From assembly GCF_041146795.1 (NCBI RefSeq), contig NC_135178.1, positions 806,001-870,000 on the forward strand: DNA of 64,000 bases. The letters run 5' to 3'. Positions 10,792 through 22,137 of the stretch are shown piece after piece. A program made the position numbers and the translations under genes. Position 1 is the stretch's first letter. Every line of letters begins with the position of its first letter. The notes below the pieces were generated by a model. The model saw only the letters and a program-made list of their open reading frames with translations, was not told the DNA's origin and searched no databases. Origin of the DNA: Maylandia zebra. Taxonomy: Eukaryota > Chordata > Actinopteri > Cichliformes > Cichlidae.

Positions 10792-12212
10792 AATGCACTT
10801 GCATAGTTCCTGTGGCTGTGGCTCTTTCTATTGGTCCCCTTTGTTAATCATTTGAGCCAATAGAATGACAGTAATCTAGTACGCTTTCATGTCAGTCACA
10901 ACCTCTGTAACCGCGCAGAAAATGGCCTTTTTTTGACGAGTAATGGCTCTGAGGCATTGTGGGAAATGAAGTTATTCATTTTTTGTTGAACTCTTTTAGC
11001 TTAATTCCTATTGGTTATTTAGTTTTTGTATAGCTTAATTGAGAAAGTGCTAGAAAGTGTTGTTGCCAGGGCAGGGTGCCAGCCTTAAGCAAAGTTAGAG
11101 ACTCACAGCTCAAACTTAACATCTTAAAGTTTATAAAACTGTTATAGAGCTTGAAGATTTGTCAAATTCGTTAAGATCTTAATATTTCATATAAAAAATT
11201 AGGACTGAAATTATTTTTCATTAATACGTTTAGATCTTTTTTTCAATTAAACACCCATGAGACAATAAGTTCATCAACTATGACACCCACTAATATATTA
11301 CTGTCAATAGTAAATGTGAATTTATTGATAATGAATTTCTCTGCAATAGAAACGTAACATAGGAAAAAGAAAAGTCAGATTAAGTTTTGGTACTTTGACA
11401 GTCTTTATATTGACAGCAAGTTAAATGGCTAGATCTTGTGTCTTGCCCTATATTGTATTATACATATTATAAGGGTAGTAAAAAAAACACCCTCAAAATT
11501 CAATCCGGTTGTTCAGTCTGACTTCACTAGCCGTGTCTGGACCTAAACTCCATATATCAAACGATCACTATGGCATTACTGAGAGTTGAAAAACTGTCTA
11601 AAGTGTTTCATCTTTAATAAAATGATCAGCGTTCTGCTCTACCAGGTGTAACAATTGAGTTTAACATCCAGGCATCCATGAAAACGGAATTCATGACATT
11701 TAACGGAGTTAGAAGTCGGATACTTACGTTTTGTGAAGTTTTTGAGAACAGTAAAAGCCGTCTGTGTCCCTCGAAGTATCTTAGAAATTAATACACTGTC
11801 ACAGAACGGTAATTCATATTCATCATTTATTACAATTCTGAAAACTTTTATGATTTTACCAGTTTTTCTAATATGGACCTCACATTCTTGTTAACACTCC
11901 ATGGCACAAATACTCTTCCCTTTAGGCTCTGTGTATGTGTGTGTGTGTGTATCAATATTTCTCCTATGTTTAAGTATTACTCCTCAATCATAGTATTGGA
12001 ATCAAGCCGTTTCTTCTCTCGTCATATCTCTGTAAATCGCAGTCAAAGTACACCAAAGTCAGCTGATTCACCCAGTGCAAGAATTATGCTTCTAACCCAC
12101 CTAGTTTTTGAGTTACACAACGTTTTGTAACTCCAAAAAACGGCGTTTTTCGCCTCTCACCGCGATCTAATTCTGACTCCTCATCAGCCTTTTTTTCAAA
12201 TCGCCCGCCCCC
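9991..12212. other. Intergenic, repeats only
   Basis: No coding segment recognised. It contains a poly-C/(CA)n microsatellite (10727-10788); a block at 11602-11715 that recurs inverted near 57844-57960; and one copy of a 197-bp direct repeat (11791-11987) whose partner lies at 15913-16108. The 5' untranslated exon of the OB-fold gene must lie somewhere upstream of 9991, but I cannot place it. Confidence 0.6.
11791..11987. repeat. 197-bp direct repeat, copy 1
   Basis: Starts ATACACTGTCACAGA and includes a (GT)n run. Nearly identical to 15913-16108 in the same orientation. The pair brackets the Harbinger element. Confidence 0.85.
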
Positions 12213-12399
12213 TTACGGTGTGTTCACACCGAACGCGATGGACGCGAATAAAACGCCCCAAACACCCCTAATTTGACGCGTGTACATTCGCGTCTCAACG
12301 CGTGTCCAAGAAAAATCCATCGCGATATTTTGACGCGCGTGAACCGGAAATGTGGGAGGAATGTGGGAGGGAGTTGTGCCAGACCGGTATCTTTGCAAG

Positions 12400-13836
12400 A
12401 TGGCAGCTATCGAGCTAGCGCTTGAAGAGAGAGTCTCCCTTCTCTATGTACTGTGGAGAGCAGAGCAGCAGCGTAAAAGACGTCCTCGCCGTACCTGGGT
12501 CCATCAGGTCCTCCAGAGGCATGAGCAGTTTGGTGAGTTTCACCACTTGCTCCAGGAGCTGCGCCTGGATGACGGCCGATTCCAGCGCTATCACCGTCGG
12601 CCAGTTTGAGGACCTGCTTTCCCTCGTCGGTCCCAGCATCGCCCGCCTAGACACCAACTACAGACGCTCAATCCCACCTGCAGAGCGCCTGTCCGTCTGC
12701 CTGAGGTTAGTAAAACTATTTAATACGGTAGTCCTTTATTGATATCTGTGCTAATATGCTAATCCATCCAGTTATACACTGCTAACATGGATGTGCTATG
12801 CTAACAGTGAATGCTGTCGGTGTTTACTGAAAGCAAACTGTGGTACAGAGACGACTCTTTATAATATTTCTAGTGATACTCAGAAGCTCTCATCAAGTCC
12901 CGATTTAATTCGATTTATGCTGTTATCAGTGTTTGCATGATAGCATGGCTGTGGTGTCACATCAATGTATGCGCTCGGTGTTTGCTGATATCAAACTGTA
13001 GCATTAGGACCACTGAGTTAACCTTTGTAGTGATACTCACTCCTTTTTATTTAGACCTGGTTTAATTCTGGGATAGTTGAATATTTGTATATAATCCCTG
13101 CAGCTGTCAGACTCTATAGCAGGGGTCACAGCCTTTATTAAAACAGAGTTAGATAAAACTGTGAACAGTTTGGTTCATCTCTAGTTACATGGTTCTATCT
13201 TGATAAGCTGTCTTATCACAGATTAATTTTTCAAAAATATTAATGATTTAAGCAAGGAAAGGGCTACATGTCAACACACAACTCTTTATTTCTATTAATG
13301 TCTTACTTCATTCCTACCCGATTGACATGTTTAGGAATTATGAGTGATTGGCTCACTGTAGTTGTGAAAGTTGCTACCAATCAAATTATGATATGTTAAA
13401 GTTAAAACAAAACACAACTGTTTTAGATATTATCTAATATACATTTTGTAATTATCCTTATAATTACAAAATGTTTTATGTAAGATTTAAGTTTTGTGAT
13501 TTATATCTGACATCACAAAAGTATTTTGGAATTTGAATAATGTATTTTGTAACTGCAGTACACATAATACTGATTTTGAACAATTTTGTCCAGGTTCCTT
13601 GTCACCGCGGACTCCTTCAGGACCATCGCGTTCAGTTTCAGAGTCGGTGTGTCCACGGTGAGCCAGATCACCCCCCAGGCAGCGACGTCCATCTGGGACT
13701 GTCTAGTGGACGACTTCATGGCTGTGCCTTCACCTGGAGACTGGCGCTCCATCACAGAGGGATTCCAGGAGCGCTGGAACTTTCCTCTGTGCTGTGCAGC
13801 TCTGGATGGGAAGCACATCCAGACAAAGGCACCCCA
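12400..13836 (+). pseudogene. Harbinger transposase, frameshifted and truncated
   Basis: Exon 1 (12400-12705) has the N-terminal segment (RRTWVHQVLQR, then LDTNYRRSIPPAERL). A donor GTTAGT follows, and exon 2 starts at 13594 after TTTTGTCCAG. The reading frame shifts by one within about 12585-12600, after ERFQ-like residues. Exon 2 runs through VGVSTVSQITP, the helix-turn-helix region, to ALDGKH, which holds the first catalytic Asp of the DDE_4 domain. It then breaks off into Tc1-like sequence, so the second Asp and the Glu are gone. The enzyme cannot be functional. Confidence 0.88.
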
Positions 13837-13845
13837 TATATCATA

Positions 13846-14108
13846 TAGGAGACACACACATTGATATACACTAAATATTCATTTCATTTCTTTTTTGTGG
13901 TGCCCAAATTGATGCACCTGCTTGATTTTGTTTAAACAATTATTGCACACTTTCTGTAAATCCAGTAAACTTCTTTTCACTTCTCAAATATCACTGTGTG
14001 TGTCTCCTGTATGATATTTAACTGACATTTTTTATTGTAACAACCAACGATTTATACAGGAAAATAATGTCTATTAACAAGGTTGCCCAAACTTCTGCAT
14101 CCCACTGT
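13846..14108 (+). mobile_element. Tc1/mariner 3' end fragment
   Basis: The sequence from GAGACACACACATTGATATAC to GCATCCCACTGTA is a familiar right end of a fish Tc1-like family. It sits exactly where the Harbinger transposase loses its catalytic core, so its insertion or a linked deletion removed that part. Confidence 0.65.
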
Positions 14109-14299
14109 ATCAGTATATTTTGTCATTAGTATAATATGAAATAAATTCTACATGTGTCAAGTTGTGTGCCAACATTTGCTGTGTAGTAGAACTGAGACAT
14201 TAGTCATTATAAACATTTATTTGAAATAATATTAAAAGTCTCAAACAGAAAAACATTAAACATAAATATATAAAATATAAGAATTTACAGAGAGACAGG

Positions 14300-15603
14300 A
14301 ATAAAAAGGACCAGCTGCTCTCCAGAGCAGGAACAAGGCTGAGGAGGAAATGCTCCATTGGAGACTGGTGTGGCCTCTTCAGGGACTCCAGGATGGCCAG
14401 CTCCACCGCCGATGGACCGTCCTGGGACCCGTCCCTCATCTGCCTCGGAGCCGTCCTCCTCTGTGGGCCTGTAAAACAGCACAAAACACAAAGAAATGAG
14501 AAGGCTGCTACTAGATTTTAATTTCAACATTGAAAAAAAAAAAAAACAACAGGATATAATCAGATTGGTTGTAGATATTTAGTAAAGGTGATCACAAGGG
14601 AATCCCACCGACTAAAAAGGTATCAGTGCTTGCTGTACATATCTGTGGGTGCAGCAGCAGGAGCTCAGGGACTGGGGATGCTCTGCTGCAGAATCAGTTG
14701 GTTCTATCAATACAGTATTAAATGTTAACAGGTTGGATATAATAATCGTAGAGTAGACAGTGGTCCCTCATTTATTGCAGGGGTTCTCAGAATAACTAGC
14801 CCCTGGTCCAACCCTGGTCACAGTTCTCACAATTGATTCTCAAAGTGCAAACCTTTGTAGATTGCAAAACGTAAAAGTATTATTATGCCGCGGTTTGTCT
14901 TCATCTGCCCGCCACTTTCGTGCGCCTTTTTCCCTCACGGTGCAGGTGTCTATTTCCGAATGAGGCTCATAGTTATGGGTGTTTTTGTGCTGTTTTTTCT
15001 ATTGGATGCGATGGTTATCAAAACCAAACGTGATAAATTTGGCAAGCACAGGAGATTTGTCAATCAGGCTGCAGAATGCAATGCTGTACTGTGCAATAAA
15101 AAATCAGCGAAAAAGCAAAGCAGTGACGGATGAACAGCGGGACCACTGTGTGCTGTTTATTAATAAACAATAAAATATATTCCTAAATGACAACATGCAT
15201 AAAAGCAGAACGGTATTTGTACGTCAGTGGGAAAATAGCGGTGGCTTGCTAGCTTTTGTGCGGCTTCCCCGGGTCAGTGAAAACTTTCAAAAGAGAAATG
15301 AATGAACTTACCAGGTTGCCCGATCTCTTCACATATCTTCCTCCAAGCTCGGTCCTTTTTATTCCTGTCTCAGTACTGAAAGCAGCTGGTGTTGTACAGC
15401 TCCGAGTTGTTTGCTACCGCATTGATTAGCCTTCCCCTCCATTGAAGTATGAAAGGCTTTGGCTGGATCTGCCCCTTTGACCTAGGTAACAGCCACGTCA
15501 CCAGGCTCCTGATTGGTTGTCGCGGCGCGATTTGACGCTGGAGTTCAGATTTTTCCAACTCGAGCGGTAGACGCGAAACGCGCGTATGCACAAAATGCAA
15601 CAC
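14300..15603 (-). pseudogene. Harbinger second protein (MADF/SANT type), broken
   Basis: The first exon (15312-15603, donor GTAAGT) reads INAVANNSELYNTSCFQY, then a TGA, then continues as DRNKKDRAWRKICEEIGQP, the start of a MADF DNA-binding domain. The TGA fits a CGA-to-TGA transition. The last exon begins at 14468 after an AG acceptor and contains SPMEHFLLSLVPALES, the BESS-like C-terminal motif. The middle exon is not visible. In intact Harbinger elements this protein carries the transposase to the nucleus and the TIRs. Confidence 0.75.
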
Positions 15604-15817
15604 AAAAACTCACGCGCGTGGTTTTATTCGCGAGTCAAACGCGCCAGACGCGCTACACTGACGCGCGTTTCACGCGTTTTGGCGTTTTCGCGACGCAAAT
15701 CTGCTTCCGAATTTTCGCGGGACCCGCAATCGCGCGTCATCGCGCCTTTCCATTGACTTTACATGTAAACCTGACGCTCTATTCACGTCCATCGCGTTCG
15801 GTGTGAACACACCGTTA

Positions 15818-15892
15818 GAGGTGGCGCGATTGGTAATCACACGGCTCTTCAGACCAAAGGTCGTGGGTTCGATTCCACCTTGGCCCACATGT
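15818..15892 (+). repeat. tRNA-like sequence (SINE head or tRNA relic)
   Basis: It has an A-box-like GTGGCGCGATTGG, a stem AGACCAAAGGTC and a perfect B box GGTTCGATTCC, and ends in a T run. The order and spacing resemble a tRNA-Arg-type body, but the acceptor stem does not pair well. The Harbinger element inserted directly at its left edge and may have separated it from its 5' part. Confidence 0.4.
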
Positions 15893-15912
15893 TTTTTTTT
15901 AACTACAAATTT

Positions 15913-16108
15913 ATACACTGTCACAGACCAGTAATTCATATTCATCATTTATTACAATTCTGCAAACTTTTATGATTTTACCAGTTTTTCTAATATGGAC
16001 CTCACATTCTTGTTAACACTCCATGGCACAAATACTCTTCCCTTTAGGCTCTGTGTATGTGTGTGTGTGTGTATCAATATTTCTCCCATTTTAAAGTATT
16101 ACTCCTCC
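15913..16108. repeat. 197-bp direct repeat, copy 2
   Basis: Partner of 11791-11987. Differences are a few substitutions such as GAACGG against GACCAG. Confidence 0.85.
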
Positions 16109-16640
16109 ATAATTGTATTTCTGTTAAATCAAAGTACTTTTACTACATCTTAGTACTTCTGCTCAATCATAGTATTTTTGACAAATCATGATTTTTGTGC
16201 CAAATCATAACATTTGTGTTATGTTAAAGTATTACTACTAATTGGAGGAATTTCTGTCATGTTACAGTATATGTGCTAAATATAGTATTTCAGCCAAATC
16301 ATACTATTTCTACTATATTATATTTTTCTTTCTAAATACAGCATTTCTGCTATGTTGTACTATTTTTCTAAATCATAGTGTTTCTGTAATGTTTAAGTAT
16401 TTTTGGCTAAATATATTCTTTCTGCTATCTTATACTATTTCTCCTAAATTCTTGTATTTTTGAGAAGTTATCAAGTTTCTGGTAAGTTACAATATTTCTG
16501 CTAAGTTCTGCTATGCTATTGTATTTCTGCCAAGTATTATGTTTCCTCTAAGATATTGCAGTTTTGCTAAGTTATTACATTTTCGCAAAGTTCTATTTGC
16601 TTCTGCAAAGTTTTTGCAATTTCTGCAACTTTTCAGCTTT
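16109..16640. repeat. Degenerate ~20-bp tandem repeat
   Basis: Loose repeats of AATCATAGTATTTCTGC-like sequence with a period of about 20 bp. AT-rich and without a coding frame. It grades into TTTGCAA/TTTTGC motifs near 16600. Confidence 0.6.
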
Positions 16641-16711
16641 TTCAGCTACTTTTTGCATGCAGCTTTAGCTTTAAGCATCCACACTGCATTTTCGCAGGAA
16701 ATGCAATTTTT

Positions 16712-16970
16712 AAGTGTGCCTATGCCAAAAGGCACACTTATTACTATTGCTCGGATTTATTATTCTTATTAAGTGTGCCTATGCCAAAAGGCACACTTAT
16801 TACTATTGCTCGGATTTATTATTCTTATTAAGTGTGCCTATGCCAAAAGGCACACTTATTACTATTGCTCGGATTTATTATTCTTATTATTATTATTAAG
16901 TGTGCCTATGCCAAAAGGCACACTTATTACTATTGCTCGGATTTATTATTCTTCTTATTATTATTATTTT
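16712..16970. repeat. Four tandem 59-bp copies of the element terminus
   Basis: Copies start at 16712, 16771, 16830 and 16898 (the third is 9 bp longer through ATT expansion). Each holds a 10-bp hairpin, AAGTGTGCCT against AGGCACACTT, then TATTACTATTGCTCGG. The unit equals the terminus of the surrounding element, so a transposon end has become a small satellite. Confidence 0.9.
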
Positions 16971-19915
16971 CCTTTTTCAGCCTGAAATTTCCGCGCGTAA
17001 CTCATCCCACAGTTTTGACACAAGCTTCATATATGTTATATCATTTTGTGCGGCTGGATCAGGAATGGTGTGCTATGACTTTTGGTGTTTATTACTTCTA
17101 TAGTTTTTTAAATATGAATATTTTAATGCAAGTTTTTGCCCATTCAAATGAATGGGAACGAACGAAAGTGAAACTTTACTTACTTTGTGGTGTGTTTGCT
17201 CACTCACTTAATTTGTGGTGTGTTGGCTCACTCTAGTGGTATGTCCCCGTATTTGGATTACCATAATGACAACAATATGAACGGCGCGCACAGCGTCGGT
17301 GCTTTCAGGAACCATTGGAATTCTTAAGGTTGCACGAAGCATTGAATAGTTACGGTAACGGCAAGGGTGTATGCTTGGTGGAAAACTGCATATCCCACAA
17401 TTCAAAGCACGCCTCTACCAGTCAAACAATGGCGGCTGCCACTTGGTTTAATATATTCCTCTTATTTGTGTTTCTAGGTCACAAAGTAAACTTTTAAGAT
17501 ATTTTCAGGTGAGAATGTAGGTGTGTAAACGTCAAATATCTGCTCGTTTTGTCAAAACATCCCATATTGGCAACAGATTTTTCACGATGTTGGCTAGCTA
17601 GCCGGCTAGCGCCGCTTCACTCAAAAGCACCCAGGCTTGGCTTTCAGTGAGGCGTCTCTAACTCCTTTCATCCCCGATAGCTCCGCAAACAGTCTTTGTC
17701 TTAGCTGGACTTATTTTTCGTTTATATGGGCCGATGATGCTGGTCGATGAGGAAAAACTAACTGAGTTGTTTGGTGGTGGCTAACGCAGAGCTAGCTAGC
17801 CACCGGTATGTGTCTCTTTCCCCTCATATGTTGGGAAAGAAACATGTGAGGCGGCCGCCGATCGACCGGTTTTCAGGTGAGAATGTAGGTGTGTAAACGT
17901 CAAATATCTGCTCGTTTTGTCAAAACACCCCATATTAGCAACAGATTTCTCACGATGTTGCTGCTAGCCGGCTAGCTAGTTCGGCCGGCCGGCTAGCCGG
18001 CTAGCTAGCTCGGCTAGCTAGCGCCGCTTCGCTCAAAAGCACCCAGGCTTGGCTTTCAGTGAGGCGTCTCTAACTCCTTTCACCCCCGATCGCTCCGCAA
18101 ACAGTCTTTGTCTTAGCTGGACTTATTTTTCGTTTATATGGGTCGATGATGCTGGTCGATGTGGAAAAACTAACTGAGTTGTTCATATACCGGTGGCTAG
18201 CTAGCTCCGCGTTAGCCACCGGTATATGTCTCTTCCCCTCGTATGCGGGGAAAGAAACACCGATCGACCGGTGGTGGCTAACGCGGAGCTCAATCGTGGA
18301 TAAGGGAAACCCAATGCAGGAGAAGCAGGCGGCTGGTGAACTGAATTTCAGGTAAGACGTTATTAACTGCACTCTATTTGGGTCAGATATAAACCGAGTT
18401 TAGGTGTAGTTTATTTTCGTTGTGCTGACAGTTACAATAACTGTACTGCGTGCTAGCTAGCACGACGGAGTTTCTATACAGCTGTGCGCGCTAAGTTACT
18501 GATTTTGAACTTTATGACAGCCTCCCCTATTTTCAGGCGAGAATGTAGGGGTGTAAACTTCAAATATCTGCTCGTTAAGCGTGCCTATGCAAAGGCACAC
18601 TTAATTTTATCAAGAAGTCCCATATTTTATCAAGAAGTCCCATATCTCTCACGATGTTACTGCTAGCGCCGCATGGCAGCTAGCTGGCTAGGGCGGCTTG
18701 GCTGACACCTAGGCCGGGCTCTCGTTTCACCGCCGCATGGCAGCTAGCCGGCTAGCTGGCTTGGCTGCCACCCAGGTCGGGCTGGCTGACACCCAGGCTG
18801 GGCTGGCTGACACCCAGGCCCGCTCACGCTGTCGTGTCACCCCTAGTCTTTCGTGATGACTCTTGGTTGGCTGCTGGACTTATTTTTCATTTATATGGGC
18901 TGGTGATTCAGTATGAGTGTCCGGTGAACTGAATGTCAGGTAAGACGTTATGTATATGTAAGGTAGTGACTGGAATAAGTCACAAGGTGTCGCTGTTGAG
19001 CTGCATATATGTTGTAAATTTTAGCAATTTTGACCATTTTTCCTCTGCAGGACACCGTAGTTCAGATTTCTCGTTCGCGTGGGCGCCATCTTGGTTCAGT
19101 GTTTACTGTGATGTGCAAAGGTAAGCACTGTCAGTGGCGAACTGCATTGGTTTTGTTTAAAAATAAGTGTTCCACTGTGTAAAATAGCGGTTTGTCATTT
19201 AAGCCGAGCATATATTTTGTTTATTGAGAGGTTCATGTATTGTCTGATGAGAGTATGAGACAAAGATATACTTTTCTTTCTTACTCTCATATAAAATATT
19301 TAGCTTTTATTAAATAGTTATCTGAATCTTACAACCAAAGTTTGTATAATAATACACAAGATTGGCTGTAGACCATTGTTAATCATTCAGAACACTGTGT
19401 AAAAATAACAAAAACAAAAAGTGAATGAAAAGTGCATAAATATTTATTTTACGTGTTTGATGTGTGTGGCAGGGCGTGGTCTGCAGTGCCGCTGCAGGGG
19501 AGGTGGACCCACCTCAGCGGCATCTGCAATCACGCCTCTCAGGTGTAAAGTCTGTGCTCTCTCTGCTTTTTTTTTTTTTTTTTTGTGTATGTGTCGGGCT
19601 ATGAGATGAAAAGCTACAGCCGGCTGTGTGGGTACAGCAACTATGTGTGAAAAGTGGTCCATAACGTAATGCTTCAAAGTGTGTTCATGCAAACATTGTC
19701 GGGTCTGCTTATGAACCTCTGCGCACAGCGTCTACAAATTGGGGCTGTACGAAGTCACCTCATCTTTACACAAAACTGTAAGCTGTCATCTGTGAGGCGC
19801 GAGCGGTGTTTGGTTTTACCATAGTTCATGGTGGAGAATGGCTGCTCTGCTGAGTTTTGCTCTCTGTAGCTGTTTGAATGGCAAACTATACTGATTAGCG
19901 GCGGCATAGGCACAC
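16714..19915. mobile_element. TTAA-flanked non-autonomous element, 3.2 kb (Kolobok-like?)
   Basis: The left end TTAA-GTGTGCCTATGCC (16710-16726) and right end GGCATAGGCACAC-TTAA (19903-19919) form a 13-bp inverted repeat at TTAA sites. No transposase frame is visible. The interior holds four tandem copies of the left terminus, three copies of a 368-bp module and another terminal hairpin at about 18577. TTAA insertion is shared by piggyBac and Kolobok. The termini do not begin CCY, so Kolobok-like is the better guess. It may instead be two or more related elements fused together. Confidence 0.5.
17502..18720. repeat. 368-bp module duplicated in tandem, plus a partial third copy
   Basis: TTTTCAGGTGAGAATGTAGG starts copies at 17502, 17870 and 18530. 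The first two are full and share the AACGTCAAATATCTGCTCG and TCTTTGTCTTAGCTGGAC blocks. The copies contain GCTAGC-rich palindromes. One perfect 16-bp stem with a 13-nt loop lies at 18184-18199 against 18213-18228. Confidence 0.8.
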
Positions 19916-19919
19916 TTAA

Positions 19920-21660
19920 AATTTCTTCAGAAATTTTCGCTTTCTAGTTTTCTTTTTTCTTTCTCAACAGGTGATCCAGGTGATCGATATATGCTTTTTT
20001 TTTTCTTCTTTTTTTTTGCTGCCCATTCTGTTGGTTTTTGTTTTTTGCCCTTCTCCCCCGTCCCTCTTCTCAGCTGTTTCTCTTTCCCTCTTTCTTTCTC
20101 CCCTTCTTTCCTCCAGTCAAGTCTGTCCCGTATTCAGCAAGTGAAAATAAAATAAACAATAAAAGGTGAATCAAATGGACCATTATGGCAAGGCTGGGAT
20201 GGTCAATTTGGTAAAGTAAATCCGTTGGGCATCTTCCTTTGCCTTTAGACAATAATTCTGATGGCAAAAGAGCCAAACGGGACAGGCAAAAAAAAAAAAA
20301 AATGTCTAGCTTTTAAAAAAATAATTATCTGAATCTTACAACAAACGATTGATAGATTGATGCATATATACCATCAAAACAGTGTACATCACTGTCACAA
20401 CAGTGTTTATTTTCATTCAAAGGCTTTATGATTTTTCCTATAATGGTGGGCCAGTCTCTAGTCAAAATGTCCGGGCCAATTTTCTGTCCCAGTCCAGCTC
20501 TGTATGCAGCTCATCTGCAGTCTGGTGTTACCTACATCTTCCTATTCAGAAGGCAGAATTTCCGAGTTCTGAGTACAATCGAAAGCACCACGACTGCAGT
20601 TTTTGTGTTGGATGTAAAAGGCGCACATGATGCTGTGACGTAGGCTAGAATCATGGCAGCAGTCAATGACGGTCCAGGCGTGGGATTTCTCTCGTGGAAA
20701 TATGCACATTATCTTTTCCTTTCTGTTGGTAGGTGGCACAGTGCACTTGTGGCAAGTAAGCAAGCTAGAAGACTGGCAAAGTTATGGAAGAAACACATTA
20801 ACAAGAGAATTCTGAGTAAAACCAAAGTTACTTTCCCTAGTAACTAGTTACTTTGAAAGTAACAAGTAACTTGAAGTAACTGAGTTACTTTTGAGTGAAG
20901 TAACTAGTAATGTAACTAAGTTACTATTTTAAAGTAACTTACCCAACACTGCTCATCAGTAATGTTTTTAGGGGGAGTGCATTTTTAAAACAATTTGTGC
21001 AAACTACACCACAAGGTGGAATATTTGCAAAATCATGACTACTCTGTGAAATTTTGTCTCAAGAATTAACCCTATGAATATGTCAGTACCATTAGGATGA
21101 AATTATTGTGTCACCAACATTTTAACGTTAGACGTATAATTTTAACAGCCTCTGTAAACTAATATCCTGACTTGCTCAAGGCTGCTGTTTTCTCTGACAG
21201 TTTCAATCAAAATTAGAAATGCTACTCTAGGAGACTGAGAGAACTAATAGTGCTGCCTGTTGTGCAGTTAGTTTCCCAAACACGTTATTCATGGTTACAT
21301 ACAATTTTAGACTGATGTGGGCCAAAGCCTACCATAGCCACACATTTGTTGAGTGAAATTGACTTTAAGTGACTTACAGGTTTCTTTGAAAAATACTTTC
21401 TTAGATCCAGTTTCTTCCTTTGTGCTGCCATCCTCCTCTCCTCCTCGCAGATCAGGCTTGCTTCTGCTAAAACTAAACAGAGCTCCCTGAAAAGCACAGC
21501 CAATCACATTGGCCATATTTGTCATATGACGTAGGACTCCAGTAGAGAACGTAATTTAACCCTTTCTGCACCGCTGGGTGAATGAGACGTTGACAGATTG
21601 TTTTTTTCTTACTATCGGGTTTGTTTTTCTTTACTCTAAGAAATCAAATTATTGATGCTG
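19920..21660. other. No gene seen; end of a hAT-like element inside
   Basis: Mostly AT-rich sequence with poly-T/poly-C tracts (about 19990-20100). The segment 20820-20952 is packed with AGTAAC/GTTACT motifs and ends CCCAACACTG, the right terminus of a non-autonomous hAT-like family related to the copies at 4292 and 54516. Its left terminus is not found. Confidence 0.55.
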
Positions 21661-21663
21661 ACA

Positions 21664-22038
21664 TGTCCCTTCCGTCCATGCCAAATCTACGCCCTTGCCT
21701 GAATCCCAGGCTGCTGGGGGATTCCCATGACGCTCTGAGAGTTTCCTCTGGTGTTCATACACCACTCATTTCATTTTGTGTTCTCTCTCATAACTTTGTC
21801 TTGTTTCTCTGTGCTCTCCTTTTTCTCCAATGGGTCTCTATGATGGCTGCCCTTCCCTGAGCCTTGTTCTCTTGGAGGTTACCTCCTGTTGAAAGGGAGT
21901 TTTCCTTCCCACTGTTACCAATTGCCACTCATAGGTGATGATGTGATTTTGGGGTTTCTCTCTAATGCTGTGGAGTCTCTAAATTGAGAGGACTGCAATT
22001 GTGAGGTGGTGCAATAAAAATAAAGCTGAACTTATTTA
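21664..22038 (+). repeat. L2-type LINE 3' end
   Basis: The block GGCTGCCCTTCCCTGAGCC, then GGAGGTTACCTCC and AAAGGGAGTTTTCC, ending near AATAAAAATAAAGC, is a very common fish LINE 3' region. The same block, better preserved, lies at 53873-54118. Confidence 0.7.
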
Positions 22039-22137
22039 AAGAAACTAAATTCCAATTTTGCCATTTTTTTGGTTGCACTAATGCTGATGCACACTATTCA
22101 ATCCATACCTCCTTGCTGATGCCGTGTGTTGTTTCAG

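Larger units (their letters stand above)
12216..15814. mobile_element. PIF/Harbinger transposon, 3.6 kb, decayed
   Basis: Flanked by a TTA duplication (12213-12215 and 15815-15817), the Harbinger target. The first 29 bp (12216-12244, starting CGGTGTGTTCACACCG) and last 29 bp are perfect inverted repeats, and similarity continues imperfectly for about 12 bp more. Inside are the two genes typical of the superfamily, facing each other: a DDE transposase on + and a MADF/SANT-type protein on -. Both are broken. The region between them contains the end of a Tc1-like element (about 13846-14108). The perfect TIRs with dead genes suggest it was moved in trans by an active relative. Confidence 0.92.
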
